A stretch of 64,000 nucleotides of DNA from NCBI GenBank assembly GCA_037893225.1, contig JAZGUH010000557.1:1-64000 (forward strand). Direction: 5' to 3'. Position 1 is the stretch's first letter. Each line of letters starts with the position of its first letter. The notes beneath the pieces were generated by a model. That model was not told where the DNA came from, made no database searches, and saw only the letters and a program-made list of their open reading frames with translations. This document shows, one piece after another, positions 1 through 11,270 of this stretch. The stretch is from Hippasteria phrygiana. Lineage: Eukaryota > Echinodermata > Asteroidea > Valvatida > Goniasteridae. The position numbers and the translations under genes were made by a program.

Positions 1-1034
1 GGCAGAACTTCAGTTGTTAGCGGCGGGAGATAATTGTTTTCACTCAGTGTTTGGTTTTTCGGGCAATTGTTATAAGTAATCTGAAGTTATTTTTGCTGTT
101 ACCAGTAAATACTAGAGTGAATTTCATAATGATGATATAATTATAGCTGATGATTGGAGAAGATAATTACAGTACATGTGTGGGTGTGTATCTTTATTTA
201 GAGCTTGTTTTTTTTTTAGTTTTGGACTCCCAGTGGATTCTTCGTGGTATTAAGTTACCGCAACTCACTGGACTTAATTTTGTCATTCTACAGAAAAGTC
301 GCGGTAGATTGACCCAAAAAATCCAATGGGAACACGGCTTTATTCCTCTGTTTTGGCATCGGACTCGGATGGGGACTTGACTTTTATTTGTTTTAATTTG
401 TTTGTTTGCTTGTTTTGTTTGGTGTTTTTGTTTGTATAGTTGCTTGTGGACACAGTGTGCTTTCCCACTTTGATCGAAACAATCTGCAGTTTCTGTAATG
501 TTATATTTAATTCAGGAAACCTGCAAATTGCCATAGGAATATACATGTCTAGTCCGTTTCCTAATTGTTGCCTGGTTGTCAACTGGTCATACAGAAGAGA
601 CATAGTGGGTCTCGCCTTTGTCTGGGTCAGGGAACGGGCCGTGGTCGGTGTGGATGCTGCTTCGTTTGGAGCCGGCATCTAGGAGCATCGGTTCTGTTTG
701 AAAAGAAGAGAATTAAGACAATCCTGAGAAGGCTTTGGATTCTAGCTTTTCCTTGTCTTACAGTATCTAGGGTTTTGGTGTAGTTTCCGGGAAAACGGAT
801 AAAGAATACAGCATTTGCGTGGATTAATAACATCCAATATTAATATTAATCAATTAATATCAAGAATTGCCTTCATACTTTCTGCTCTGAAATTATAGGA
901 TTTTTGTTAATACAATTGATTTCATTCATTTCCGAGGTGAATAACATATCATTTTCTTTCTGATAAACAGGTTCTATTTTTGGGGGATAGGTCTGCAAAT
1001 TGAGATAATGTTTTGGTGTCTATGAAAGATTTTT
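1..1034. other. Unassigned AT-rich sequence
   Basis: Short overlapping open frames only, none with a recognisable domain or good splice frame. T-rich runs lie at 370-440. No repeat family seen elsewhere in the window was recognised. Confidence 0.4.
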
Positions 1035-1190
1035 CCTCTATTTAGATGTGGACCCAGGAAAACCGTAGTGGTAGGGCTGGCAACCTAAAATGTCGCCAAC
1101 CCAACCGACTCTATTGTAGCCCTTTACCTAGAGAGTGGCTTCTGGCCTTGTATTGGGAAACTTCCATAAAAAAGGGGTGGATGTAAGGTA
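1035..1190 (-). repeat. Dispersed repeat family R5, copy A
   Basis: Reverse-orientation copy of a family also present at 17775-18090, 23905-24110, 40070-40140 and 45985-46205. Shared blocks read, in the forward sense, TACAAGGCTAAAAGC, TTAAAGGGTTAC, AGAGGTGGTAGGGTTGGCG and TTTTCCTTGGG. No target duplication was identified. Confidence 0.7.
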
Positions 1191-1426
1191 TATTGAACCG
1201 TCGATTACACTTTATTTTGGGGTGAATCAATTTATTTTTTTTAATCCAAACCTAAAATATATTTAAACGCATTGTAGATGACAACTACCCACTGTTATTA
1301 GTAACGTGATTTCATCAGAATTGCAAGCATGGTAATCCAATAATAGAAGCCTCAGCCAGATTGCAGTTAGAATAATTAAATGAAGTCATAAAGTGCAGGT
1401 GGAACGGCTAATGAGAGGTGCAGCGT

Positions 1427-1975
1427 ACAGGGTGTCCCCCAAAAGGTAACACACAAACAAAAGAAAAATTTGACTGACCTATGTACGTAACGACCATTAT
1501 TATGGTTTTGTCATAAACCAGGGGAAGCTTTTCATTATCTTGGATGCATTTTTCTGGTCATGTATCACTGACTTCCATTGTCGTGAAATATATGTAAAAG
1601 CCTTCATGGGACAGCTTGTGAAATCAATTACCAATTGCTAGCTTGGCCCGGTAACTTAGATTGGGTTGCGTTAGGTTATTCAGTGTTTCCAAACGTTTAA
1701 TCGTGTTTTATGTTCTCAAAAGTACAGCACCTCTTGATCCGACTTGATTGTCTTTCGCCTATGTGTTCATGTTTTACACCAAGCTGTCACAAGTAAGTTT
1801 ATACGTACCATTTTAAAGATGATGGAAGTCAGTGATGCATGACCAGAGATGTGCATCTAAGACATGGAAAGCTTATTGCCCCTAGTTTATGATAAAATCA
1901 TAATAATGGTCATTAAGTAGATATAGCTTGGTCATATTTTTCCGTTGTTACTTTTTTGAACACCAAAAGTAATAC
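1427..1975. repeat. Inverted-repeat transposon fragment with mariner-like end
   Basis: Starts with CAGGGTGTCCCCCAAAAG, which resembles mariner-type ends. Sequence at 1480-1590 (ACGACCATTATTATGG, GGTCATGTATCACTGACTTCC) recurs inverted at 1815-1920 (GGAAGTCAGTGATGCATGACC, ATAATAATGGTCATTAAG). The arms are about 170 bp and imperfect, with a 200-bp centre and no transposase frame. It is probably a non-autonomous foldback derivative. Confidence 0.65.
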
Positions 1976-2017
1976 ATGATATGTGCTGAAACAAGTTGAA
2001 AAGTCTCAACTCACAGT

Positions 2018-2213
2018 AGACCTTTTTCACATGTAGTCATGGACCCCATAGTGGAGTGATGCTAATGACGTGTTTATTCGAGTAAACCAATCAAGCGTGC
2101 CGCCTGCGGGCACGTGGTTTAACCTGGCCCATATGATACATGATAAGAACTATACGTGGTGGTTTTGTTTAGATTTCACGCCTTTTTGCCATGTGGTTGA
2201 AAAAGGTCTATAG
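2018..2213. mobile_element. Small MITE, TIR TAGACCTTTTTCA
   Basis: TAGACCTTTTTCACATG at the left is matched by CATGTGGTTGAAAAAGGTCTATA at the right, giving about 13 bp of exact terminal inversion. It is about 196 bp, non-coding. No clear target duplication was seen. Confidence 0.6.
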
Positions 2214-2900
2214 GGGGCGATGGCCCCAACGCTGTTAAAATCAAAATTATTCTTTGCTTTGATTGATCAGTCATACCCGGATCATGCAAGTACAATACAA
2301 AAATTCCTTTTGCATAGCCTAAGCCTACCGACGTTTTGGAGTCAGTACTTTGAAATGACTTTTGTAGGAGTTAAAGTATAAGTGATGAGATCATGACGAA
2401 TGGTTATTACACACAAAAAATATGATACAGAATGGATGGTGGTGCCAAAAAATGTTATGGTAGACCTAGACCAGCATACACCGTAGCCCTGCGTCAGTCT
2501 TCCATTTTGTGTATTTTGAAATATTTCCTAATGTTTTTATTGATAAATATAAAAACCAAAGAAAAAGCAAGTAATGGAAGACATTAATTTCTCAATTAGT
2601 TTGATTATCCTTGCGGATTTCTAGTGGTAGTATATTACGACGAGACCAATAATTTACGGTACTTGACGTATGACACATTTTAAAGACTTGTCATAAAATT
2701 AACTGTGAAGATGAAAACGCTTTAGTCATTAATGTGAATATAATGAACCAGCGAATAACGATAAACACAAAAAGCACGAATTAGATGAAATAATTAACAG
2801 AACGAGCTGATTTGGTGAAAGATGACAACTGGTATGCAACTGTTTACCGTGACGAGATGTGAATGGACGATGTTTGCGCATGCGCGATGATACCATGCAT
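2214..2900 (-). promoter_or_regulatory. 3' flank and probable 3' UTR of gene 1, candidate poly(A) signal
   Basis: On the minus strand this stretch follows the gene 1 stop. An AATAAA hexamer (TTTATT on the plus strand, 2536-2541) lies about 360 nt past the stop and is a reasonable poly(A) signal. An ATTAAA overlaps the stop region but is too close to be the natural site. No other gene is visible here. The polyadenylation call rests on one hexamer. Confidence 0.35.
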
Positions 2901-3512
2901 TTAATGAGCTCTTCGCAAGCTGTTGGGTGTAGTACCGCTAGTGTGTGACGTCAGACTGCCGCTGACCCTGGATGACCTGTCGCCGGCCCCCGGCGCCAGA
3001 CTGGAACGCCCAGTGACGTCAGCTCCCCTGCCGGACGCAATACTCGCCCGTATGTCTACCATTGAGCGGGCTGAGTGGAGACTGACCATACTCCCTGATC
3101 CTGGTACCACAAGCTGGCCCATCCCGCCTAGCGCGTGCTGCGGTGCTGCACCCCCACTTCCCAGACCTCCAATCCCACCAGCTGATTCCTCATCCAACGA
3201 GAGCGCCCGTTCCCATTTATGGGAGAGCAGCCCACGGTCTTCGTCCTGGTCATCCGGTAGGCAGATCTCGGCTATCTCGGGCACGCTCATGCGCTGGGGT
3301 GGAGCGGGGGTGTCCATCTTGTTCACCCTACGGGTGCTGGGTGCAGAGCGGCTCTCGGTCTCCTCATTGATGGAGTAGAGTTTGGTGGTGATGTCCTTGC
3401 CAACGGTTGTCTCGAAGACGGCCCTCATGAAGCCTTCTTTGCGCAGGAACTTGTCCAGAGCTTTCTTCTGCCATTGTATGTATCGACAGTCCACGTCAGC
3501 GGTCACCGTCAC
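2901..3512 (-). CDS. POPDC: Popeye-domain protein gene 1, terminal coding exon
   Basis: Encodes residues 203-405 and the TAA stop at 2903-2901. It begins VTVTADVDCRYIQW, so the second cassette motif, read across the junction, is FQVTVTA (family norm FQVTLTA). The conserved part of the domain ends near KLYSINEE (about 246-253). The remaining 150 residues are rich in Ser, Gly and Arg, with an acidic patch (DDQDEDRG) and no recognised domain, typical of the variable cytoplasmic tail of this family. The acceptor is TTTAAACAG. At 405 aa the whole protein is somewhat longer than the roughly 290-360 aa usual for vertebrate members, because of this tail. The exon is GC-rich against AT-rich flanks. 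ORF codons upstream of 3512 are intron read-through and are excluded. Confidence 0.92.
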   Translation of the reverse strand: MTVTADVDCRYIQWQKKALDKFLRKEGFMRAVFETTVGKDITTKLYSINEETESRSAPSTRRVNKMDTPAPPQRMSVPEIAEICLPDDQDEDRGLLSHKWERALSLDEESAGGIGGLGSGGAAPQHALGGMGQLVVPGSGSMVSLHSARSMVDIRASIASGRGADVTGRSSLAPGAGDRSSRVSGSLTSHTSGTTPNSLRRAH

Positions 3513-4679
3513 CTGTTTAAAAGACATTGGGGAAATAGGAGCAGAAAAGATTGTTGGGCGTTGGTTCTTGGTTATTCTGCGATTATTGATGAAGAAATCC
3601 AATCGTTTGACGTGTCTATTATTCCCACTCATCAACCCTTCTTTGTCCTGCATGTTTCCTTACTTCTTGCATTCCTTTTGGTGTCATTAATCCTAAAGGA
3701 AACTCCGGAATGTTGTCCACCAGCATCAAGGTTGAAGGCTGGTGCACTCTCTGTCGCTATTAAATACATTTTAGTCCAAAAATCATGAACACTTGAGGCA
3801 CAAACGGTTTCTAAGCACACAGTTTTCTGTTTACGGAATTCATCTGAAGCTTTATAAGCATTTTGGAAAGAGCTCGCTAACTTCATAGGCCGTGGTGACG
3901 CAACAATGCACGCTCAGGATGTTAGCACGACATGGCCTAGAAATAGCACTTAAGCAAGCAAAGATTTTCAGCTATAGTTATCGCAACTTTTCTGCTTACA
4001 GTGAAGCATGGAGGTAGTGAAGCAACCCTATGAAATTGGGCACTGGTGCATGGGGCTAGTAATGCCAAAAACTGTGTCTCATGAATTACCACAATGATAA
4101 CGGGTTGACAAATGTGACCTGGCACCAGAAAATGAGTGGAAAGTAGCAAAAGTTGAAATTGAGATTGTGGTATTTTCTTAATAAACATGCAATAGGGGAT
4201 AGGCCTAAGCTTTAATTTGATGTACGTGTATTGTGTGTTGCTGTTGCTCATTCCTGAGCCTTCGATGTAACCTTTTGGAGCTGTTGGAGTCTTGACCCCT
4301 CGTTTTGAGAACATGACGCTCATTATTTTGGTATTAAATTCAGTTTAAAAAATTTGGGATATGATAGAATGGGGTTTTTCGAATTTAAAATGTTGAAACC
4401 CCAAAATTGACTTTTTAGTGAAGAATTGTTTCTGCTTGTTCTCAGAAAGCCATAGTGCGACTTTCCACTCATTTTGTGCTACCAGGTCACAAATCCACTT
4501 CCAGTGCCACATTTCGTTATGCAGGCCTACTTTGAGCATTAGGCCTTTATGTCGGTGTATACATCACCACACCTAACTTGCCCGAGGCACATATTGCACC
4601 TCAGCATGGCCATAGGGCTTACACGTGCTTGAGGTTAATGGTGGACTTTGCATTTTTGGCAGGAATTTATAAGACTTAC
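3513..4679 (-). other. Gene 1 intron 2 (1167 nt, phase 0)
   Basis: Bounded by GTAAGT at the exon 2 side and TTTAAACAG at the exon 3 side. The open frames inside it are short and mutually overlapping, and none shows a domain. No repeat family known from elsewhere in the window was recognised. Confidence 0.85.
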
Positions 4680-4791
4680 CTGGAACGTCGAGGGCCCGCA
4701 GTTGGACCGGTTGCCCTGCCATTCCAGTGAGTCCAGAAACTGTGTTGGGTAGATGTTGTGCAGAAAACTGCCGTTGGCTGTCACCCGCATC
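4680..4791 (-). CDS. POPDC: Popeye-domain protein gene 1, coding exon 2 (112 nt)
   Basis: The exon completes codon 165 (Arg) and encodes residues 166-202, from RVTANGSFLHNI to STFQ. It holds the first half of the family's cAMP phosphate-binding cassette, but as FLDSLEW (183-189) where the family norm is FLDSPEW: the Asp and Glu are kept and the Pro is Leu. The acceptor is CTATAG and the donor GTAAGT. Entry is in phase 2 and exit in phase 0. The length of 112 nt is identical to the matching exon of gene 2 at 42937-43048, which supports both calls. It lies in a 3.9-kb stretch between exons 1 and 3 and is too short to be convincing alone. The match in phase, motif and length makes it secure. Confidence 0.9.
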
Positions 4792-6858
4792 CTATAGATA
4801 TTGTGGATAGACAGCAAACAGCCACTCGTAAACTAAATAATGTGCACTCTTTTGAGGTTCCTAATGAACTGATTTGGAAAGTTTCCTTTAAAAACACACC
4901 CGCCGTGTATTTCGTAAGGTAGAACCATGCCCCTTGCTTCACATGGGCCACTCTTTTCGAAACGGATTTGTTAACACACTTTTAATACGGTTTTGCGTGA
5001 AGCCACCCTATACGTATTACGGCATTACAATACAAAGTAGGCATTAGACAGATTACTGAACCCAAATCAAAAGTATACATGTGTAGTTTTCAACTGTTGA
5101 ATGTCATGGGAAAACCTATTTCAGTTGCTCGACTACACTCATTAAGGGGAGATGCAGACACCAGTGACGGGTTTTCCCTTTAAAAAACCGCTATTCTTGA
5201 GTAATTAGCACTTTTTTTACACAGACATTGGATCTCAAATGCATCAACATTTGAAAATAAGAAATGAAGTTTTTAGTAGCTGTTGTCATGACCTATTTTT
5301 TTTGTCGAACCAAATATCGGTGCTGGCGGCTATAAACACTCTATATTTCAATCCTGTCGAGAGCTTCAGTCCAATAACCTTCGCAAATAACACGCTTCTT
5401 TTACGCAGTATTGATGGAAATCTTTGCCAAGAGCAATCTAAATTTCCTTCAAAATCAACGGCGCAAGGCAGAGTTGTTTCCAACGCGTAAAAAACGTGGT
5501 GAAATTGTGACGATTCCGTCTGTCGAGGCCGGTGTTCCAATTCTAATTTGATCAGAACTCTGATGAAAAATTCTCGAATTCTAAACCTTTTGTAAAATTT
5601 GACTTTTCATCCGGAAGATCAGATTGCAGGTTTGTGATCTTCAATGTATTGATAAGTTTTCCAGGCCTTAATTTTTCCGTTTTCAGTAATGCAAATGAAA
5701 ATGCTTGACGGAAATTCAATGTCGGGGAATATGGTACATGCAATAGCTACGAAGAATCTAATTTAATTACGGAACAGAAAAAAAGACTCAATCACAACCC
5801 TTTGTGTAAAAAATCCGTGACTGAATGAACAAACACTGTGGACCGTCCTGAAATTATATCAGACAATGTTATATTATGGACCGTTGGTGGCGCTGTACGT
5901 CATGGGTGCCATGTAACCATGAATAGGCCTAAAGGCATGGAGTTGTTTTCTTTGTCAAAATTTGACCGTTTATTACAAATAACAATGCCATGACTTCTTT
6001 ATTGTCATCAACCAGAAGCTTAATAATTGCTTCTATGGAATATGTAGCCAATTTACATGCTATAAAACCAGAATCTTTTCTGTGGCTGATAATGATATAA
6101 GTTAATATAGTATCAGAAGACATTTTCAAGCACTTGGTTTGAGATTTACAGTATTTCGTTTTCTCCTTTTTAATGTTTCTCAGATCAGTTACCTCTAAAG
6201 TGCCATTTTATTGTCATATGCAAATAACCATGCAGGTAATTCGTTTACGTAGAAAAACAATTAGGCACCAGTTTGAATCAGGGCGCAATCCATGTCAGGC
6301 TGATACTAGAACGACGAATGACGGAAGATAAGAGCTGTACAGTCGCCTGATGATATTACAGGGAAAACAGATCAGGAGATTTGTGTGTCCGATACAAACA
6401 TGACAAAGATATTTAGCCTCATAACAGTCTGCATGTGCTAGCTACTTACTCAAAATGTGAGAGCTGATTAAATTTTGTTCATTGGTGAATATTAATGATT
6501 TGACCTTTGACCATTTGCAAAGTCACGTGGACCTCGTAAAACGTCAGCATGAGGTCAATGCGACCAGAGCAAAAGCAATTTCACCTTTCAGGAACGCGTC
6601 GAGTTTGATCGTTACCCAAAGAGGTTGTGATTTCACACTTGCCCGCGCAGCTGCTGTGCACGGCATGCTAAAAGCATCATCGTTGCGAGGTCTAAGCACA
6701 CGCTGTAATTGGTGTTGAGTTCACGCGTTGTTTATGCCGACGGGACCACTATCTCTCGCCCTTAATCCAGCCGTAAATCTCTGCAGGGAGGAAGGAACAT
6801 AATCCCCGTGATCTTTGGTGAGACCAAAACGAGTCTTGATAGATCATCTGAGATGACA

Positions 6859-6893
6859 GGTTGATGTCAGCACTATCGGTGCTGACATCAACC
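6859..6893. repeat. Perfect 15-bp hairpin beside the LINE fragment
   Basis: Arms GGTTGATGTCAGCAC and its exact complement are separated by five bases. It lies 35 bases upstream of the readable LINE reverse-transcriptase tail. It could be part of that insertion or a separate small foldback. Confidence 0.6.
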
Positions 6894-6927
6894 TTAATTG
6901 CTCCGGACGGCGGGGGCCATTATGCAT

Positions 6928-7320
6928 CTTCACTGGCTTCCAATATCACATAGAATTAAGTACAAACTTTCCCTATTCGTGTAGAAAATCATTCACAACA
7001 ATGCCCAAGATTACCTCATCAAACTCATTCACCCACACACCTCAATATACACCGGACTGCGCTCCAATGAGCTCATAATGCTTCTTGGGCCCAAGACCTC
7101 TACTCTTTGGGGCGACGGGTCCTTTTTTAGCAGCATCAGCCCAAGTATATGGAACAAACTTCCCCTGACTGTCAAGTCATCGCCATCCATCACAACATTA
7201 AAAAAGAAAGAAAATCCCATATGTACAAATAAGCCTACTCTCACAATTCACAGCCCTAAGTTGTCTTCTTCAAGCGCCATAGGCGAATACAGGCCGGGCG
7301 CTTTACATTTTTATTATTAG
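6928..7320 (+). pseudogene. 3' end of a non-LTR retrotransposon (LINE) polyprotein, decayed
   Basis: One frame reads LHWLPISHRIKYKLSLFV, then a TAG stop at 6982-6984, and continues for about 110 more codons. These include GLRSNEL, a WGDGSF block and SISPSIWNKLPLTVKSSPS. LHWLP...RI.YKL and GDRSFS..AP..WN.LP are familiar marks of the C-terminal end of CR1/L2-like reverse-transcriptase proteins. The frame ends in ALHFYY, followed by ATT-rich simple sequence, as is usual at the 3' end of such elements. Only the 5'-truncated tail is present, antisense to POPDC gene 1 and inside its first intron. Apart from the single stop the frame is intact, so the insertion is not very old. The clade assignment is uncertain. 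Confidence 0.8.
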
Positions 7321-7537
7321 TATCATCATTATTATTGTATTGCTATTATCATTTGTATCGTATCACGTGCATCAGATACCAGATTGTAGTTTGAAATTAT
7401 TGAGCAACTTTATTGACATTGACGAATGAAACACTATTTCGAGGGGTCACGAGTCAGCCTTGCGAATTGGCCTGAACTGTGGATGAAAAGTTCCTTACCC
7501 GTGATGTACCATCTCAAGAATGATTACCGGTACTCAC

Positions 7538-8031
7538 CTTCCAGAGATAAGCAATGATAGCACCCTGTCTGTTCTTGTACGGCCCTCGGTGGCATAGTGT
7601 CCTGTCCGATCGAGTTCGTAAATGTCGCCGCCACTGTCCAGCATGACCCGGAACTGTTGCCGGGATAAGTTGAACGGCTTGAATAGGGCATCGTAGACCT
7701 TCTGGACGTCGTCGTCGAAGGTCACTGGGTAGGTCAGGTAGGACAAGTAGACCAGGTGAGCGATGTTGGCAATCAGAGCCGCCAGCTGCCAGGTCAGACC
7801 GTCGGGCCAGCAGAGCGCTGGTCCGGCCCACAAGACGTGGCAAAAGAGGCCCACCACCAGGCAGACGCGGAGCCAGAGGGCCTGGTAGATGCCCACCGTA
7901 GGTGGGACCAGGAGTCCGTTGGCGATCACGAAGCAGCCGAGCTGATAGACGGCGTGCTGTGCCTGCTGCCATCCGTCGCAGGAGATGGGCCCGTTGACCC
8001 ACCCGTTGGTGTCGTTGTTTTTTGGCTCCAT
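7538..8031 (-). CDS. POPDC: Popeye-domain protein gene 1, coding exon 1
   Basis: Encodes residues 1-164 and two bases of codon 165 of a Popeye-domain protein, a family of cAMP-binding plasma-membrane proteins. The short N-terminus carries an N-D-T glycosylation sequon at residue 6. Three hydrophobic segments follow at about 27-44, 52-70 and 79-101. The Popeye domain then begins (VYDALFKPF near 112-120, RTRTDRVLSLLISG near 151-164). The exon ends at a consensus donor (GTGAGT), splitting codon 165 in phase 2. I chose the ATG at 8031 because it is the first in frame, has A at -3 and follows an upstream in-frame stop at 8134-8136. The 34 codons between that stop and this ATG have no ATG. A non-coding upstream exon is possible. 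Membrane topology and cAMP binding are family knowledge; exon limits are read from sequence and reading-frame continuity. Confidence 0.92.
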
Positions 8032-9705
8032 TATTTGTCCTGGGTTTTCCCTGCGAATGTGTATTATGGTTGCATCAGAGTCTTGTCTTTTCTGAGCAGG
8101 TTGGTGAAATCCAGAGCCGCCAGGCAGCGTCACTTATGACATACGTTTACAAAATATCCTACCATCAGCTAAGTAAAAGCTTTGAAAGCTGAAACTATAT
8201 AATTAGATTCGCACGATTTTTGGTGCAGTGATTCCTGCCAGTCTATTCCAAAACACACGTGCAAGTGCTGAGATACGCCAAGTGGAAAAAAACCCAATCA
8301 CCTGCGACTTCAGGTATAATGTCTATTGAACCGCTGTGGAAAGTACGTTACGGCTATTTTCAGTCTACCCCCAACAGTCTGCTATCAGGGTACGATAGCA
8401 ATTGAATCTGCACAATGTTTGCAGCGCTGTGCGTGTGCCTATCGAGCGCGCTGTGTTTACCCCGCATCACTGGACTAGACGCGGCCGCTATCCACGCTCA
8501 GATACCTCAGTAGTTTATTACATAAACACGCAGACAAATTGATGTAAAGCTTTTAGACAGATACCCTGCCCTCTCGAGATTTATTGTCGTGGACAAAGCG
8601 ATCTACTTTCCGCCTGCCGAGGCATCAGAAACTAGTCTGCGTTGATCATGATAGTCCGATGTAGTGCGTGACTTCATGAAGAAAGGAATGGCAATGATGC
8701 GGCTGGAACGCAAGAACCTTTGATTGTGGGGAGAGGTGAAAGTTCACGGCAGACGGTATGGACGTGACTTCTCGATGCCAGTGTTGTGATTAGTCGGGGG
8801 TTGTAGTAAAATGTTGGAATTACTCAAATCAGAGCTGCATATGATTCTCGTATTATGAGATTAATATCAAAAGTATCAATTGTTTCACCCATTTGGGGAA
8901 AATGACAGCAAAAATATTCGTCTCGCGGTAGGCATACTAAAGCCAGTTTAGAGGCAAACACACATTCACGCACGAGCGTATTTAATGAGATTCCAGTTTC
9001 TCTTTGTTTCATTTATTTACAAGACTAATACAGCGACATAATACAGTATATTACTTCAGTTACTGATTTGTAAGATTTTCGCTAAGCCAACACGACGTTA
9101 AAACAAAACATGTTCCTGTCTTGTAGATATCTGACTATTGTGCGAAATGCTTTCCATGTAGAAGAAAAATACTAATGTTTTCATTTTACAGCACCAATTA
9201 GATGGAATACCTCTGAAGAAGTAAATCATATTTGCAGCCTTAATTATATGTTTTACTGTTGGGGAAATGGCATCCTCGGAGAAAAGAATCCTCCAATTAA
9301 TGGATTTTAACCAAGGCTATAGTTAATTATCAAAATGGAGTCCGTCCGTGGAACACATTTTGGAACGAATGCGCATTGGCAGTTTGAGCTGCCGAACCGT
9401 GAACTCATTCTTTCCATTTTCTGTCCATGTTTAGAAAGCCACATAGGAAATTCTATTAGGCACATGAAATTTGAGATGAACCTGTTTATATGTATGGCTA
9501 TGTTCTACTAGCTTTTGATGTGGAGAGGGTGCAACGGTAACTGTCAGGGTTTACCCTTTTATTTTAAAATGTTTGAAGACCCCAATTAACTTTGTAATTA
9601 TAGAATAATAGAGACTTGCAATTACACCGTGTGAAAATCTCTTGTGGGGTCCTTATGGATGTAATGGTCGTTTCGCACAGTATGCTTTTGGGAGAGACAT
9701 GTTGT
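8032..9705. other. 5' flank of POPDC gene 1
   Basis: Sequence upstream of the gene 1 start ATG. Non-coding 5' exons are common in this family and may lie here, but no convincing exon or core promoter is visible. A GC-richer patch at 8380-8500 stands out slightly. No other gene is supported. Confidence 0.4.
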
Positions 9706-9923
9706 AATAAGCCAGTTCGGTACGTCAACTGCGCATGTGCACAATGTCATTTTATCCCCAATAACCCGCGTGACCTAACGCGCGTGTGAACGCAAAAGGT
9801 GGTCGCACAACGCGCACGTGTTAAATTCAATTAGAATGGGCGTTCGCGTAACATAGCGTGACATTACGTCTGCAATTTTATCCCGAATAACCCTTGACCT
9901 TTGAGATACCGAACTGGCTTATT
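9706..9923. mobile_element. MITE with 17-bp terminal inverted repeats
   Basis: Perfect terminal inverted repeats AATAAGCCAGTTCGGTA bound 218 bp. The interior has CpG-rich repeats (CGCGTGACCTAACGCGCGTG) and two related TTTTATCCC(C/G)AATAACCC blocks. It is non-coding. Confidence 0.75.
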
Positions 9924-11270
9924 GACCTATAGCCGTTTGCGAGTTAAGCACGCCCCTTTGTAGGCAATCCTGTGGAAATTTTAGCGGGAAATTGTTTTTC
10001 TACGATTTGGCACATTCCACGTGGAATTCTAACTAATGTGATTGTGACAATATTTCACAATGTGCAATTCACGCGATTCTGCCCCAATTGGTCAATTGTA
10101 ATTGTATCTGTCCCGGTCTGTAAACTCAATATAGTTGGCGTAATTGTTTTTATAAAGTGTGCAATTTTGAATAGTGGCCTTGAGATTTTGTTTAGGATCT
10201 GTTTTTTTCATTGCTTTAATATGCAAAGTTTTGTTTTCTTTAAACTGGGTTTTGTTCGACTATGTAATTTTATTTCTACTTCGATTTAGTGTGTCGTTAA
10301 AGCTGCATCTGTCATGCCAAAGTGCAGCAGGGGCGTGATCATAATTAACGTATACCAGAAGATGAAGTTTGCGTCGGCGATGATGTAATAGAAGAAGCCG
10401 CTACTTGCGTAGGGCTTCAAACTAATTACCACAAACTTTGTTATTCAAAGACACCCATTTGCTTTCCTAATGAGTTGCCCCCTGCAGTGTTCCACTACGG
10501 AGCAAGCAGGAACAATTAAAATTCAAACTGCCATTGATTCTGTATACCACTGCGCGCGAATTATTATCACTCCGGTACCGGAAAAATTATGCAAGCAGTG
10601 GGCAAGTTTGCTAGCTACCCTGCCGTCTGAACAAGCATTTAGACGGGGGCTTGAGAGGTTCTTGCACCCATGTGTACTAATTGACAGGCAAACATGCAGC
10701 CGGACGGTACGGTATCCGTCCCTATGCGGTATGCACCCCTACAGTGAGAGCCGAAGCTCGTACTCCGTGATTCACCGCTGTCCGTATACATCAAAGAGAC
10801 AATATCATATAATTTTTCTCACGAAATTAAAGCAAGGTTATTTTGCATACCTAAGTGTGCCAATATAATTTTCCAGGTCTCTTATAGCAATTCTATGGAT
10901 TGATTGTTATTTAGGTTTTTTATGTTGACGCAGCTAGTCGTATTCACGAGATAAAACATGATTGGTGTTTCCATAGAATTGTGTACACAAAAAATCATGG
11001 GTTATGTGAATGTTTTTTCACTGTCATACTCTTTCATTAGGAGCTCCTTCCATTAACAAACGACAATAGCAGCGTCTTCCATGACTAGATGTGAACGATT
11101 TTTACTTGGAAACAAGCACTCAGATCATGCTAGTATTCTTTGATTATTATTATCTATTTTGCGCAGAAACCTAACAAAATGTTCTGAATACGCATTACAA
11201 ATTCAGAACAATTGTTAAAACAATTATTGCAAATTAAACATTAACCTTAAAAATATAAATACATATTGTA
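9924..11270. other. Intergenic, no gene supported
   Basis: Contains a 132-codon open frame at 10470-10868 without recognisable domain, repeat content or splice context, which I treat as chance. Nothing else stands out. Confidence 0.4.

Larger units (their letters stand above)
4792..7537 (-). other. Gene 1 intron 1 (2746 nt, phase 2)
   Basis: Bounded by GTGAGT and CTATAG. Near its exon 1 end it holds a decayed LINE fragment (6928-7320) and a perfect 15-bp hairpin (6859-6893). The rest, 4792-6850, is AT-rich, without a supported gene. Confidence 0.85.

Noticed and set aside
2923..3378. 151-codon plus-strand frame opposite POPDC gene 1 exon 3
   Set aside because: It is an antisense shadow of the GC-rich terminal exon, with no domain.
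8032..8133. A longer N-terminus for POPDC gene 1 (34 extra codons)
   Set aside because: The upstream codons have no ATG, being open only from a GTG after a stop. The first ATG at 8031 has a good context.
10470..10868. 132-codon frame with several Cys
   Set aside because: No recognisable motif, splice context or codon signal; a frame of this size is expected by chance in 64 kb.
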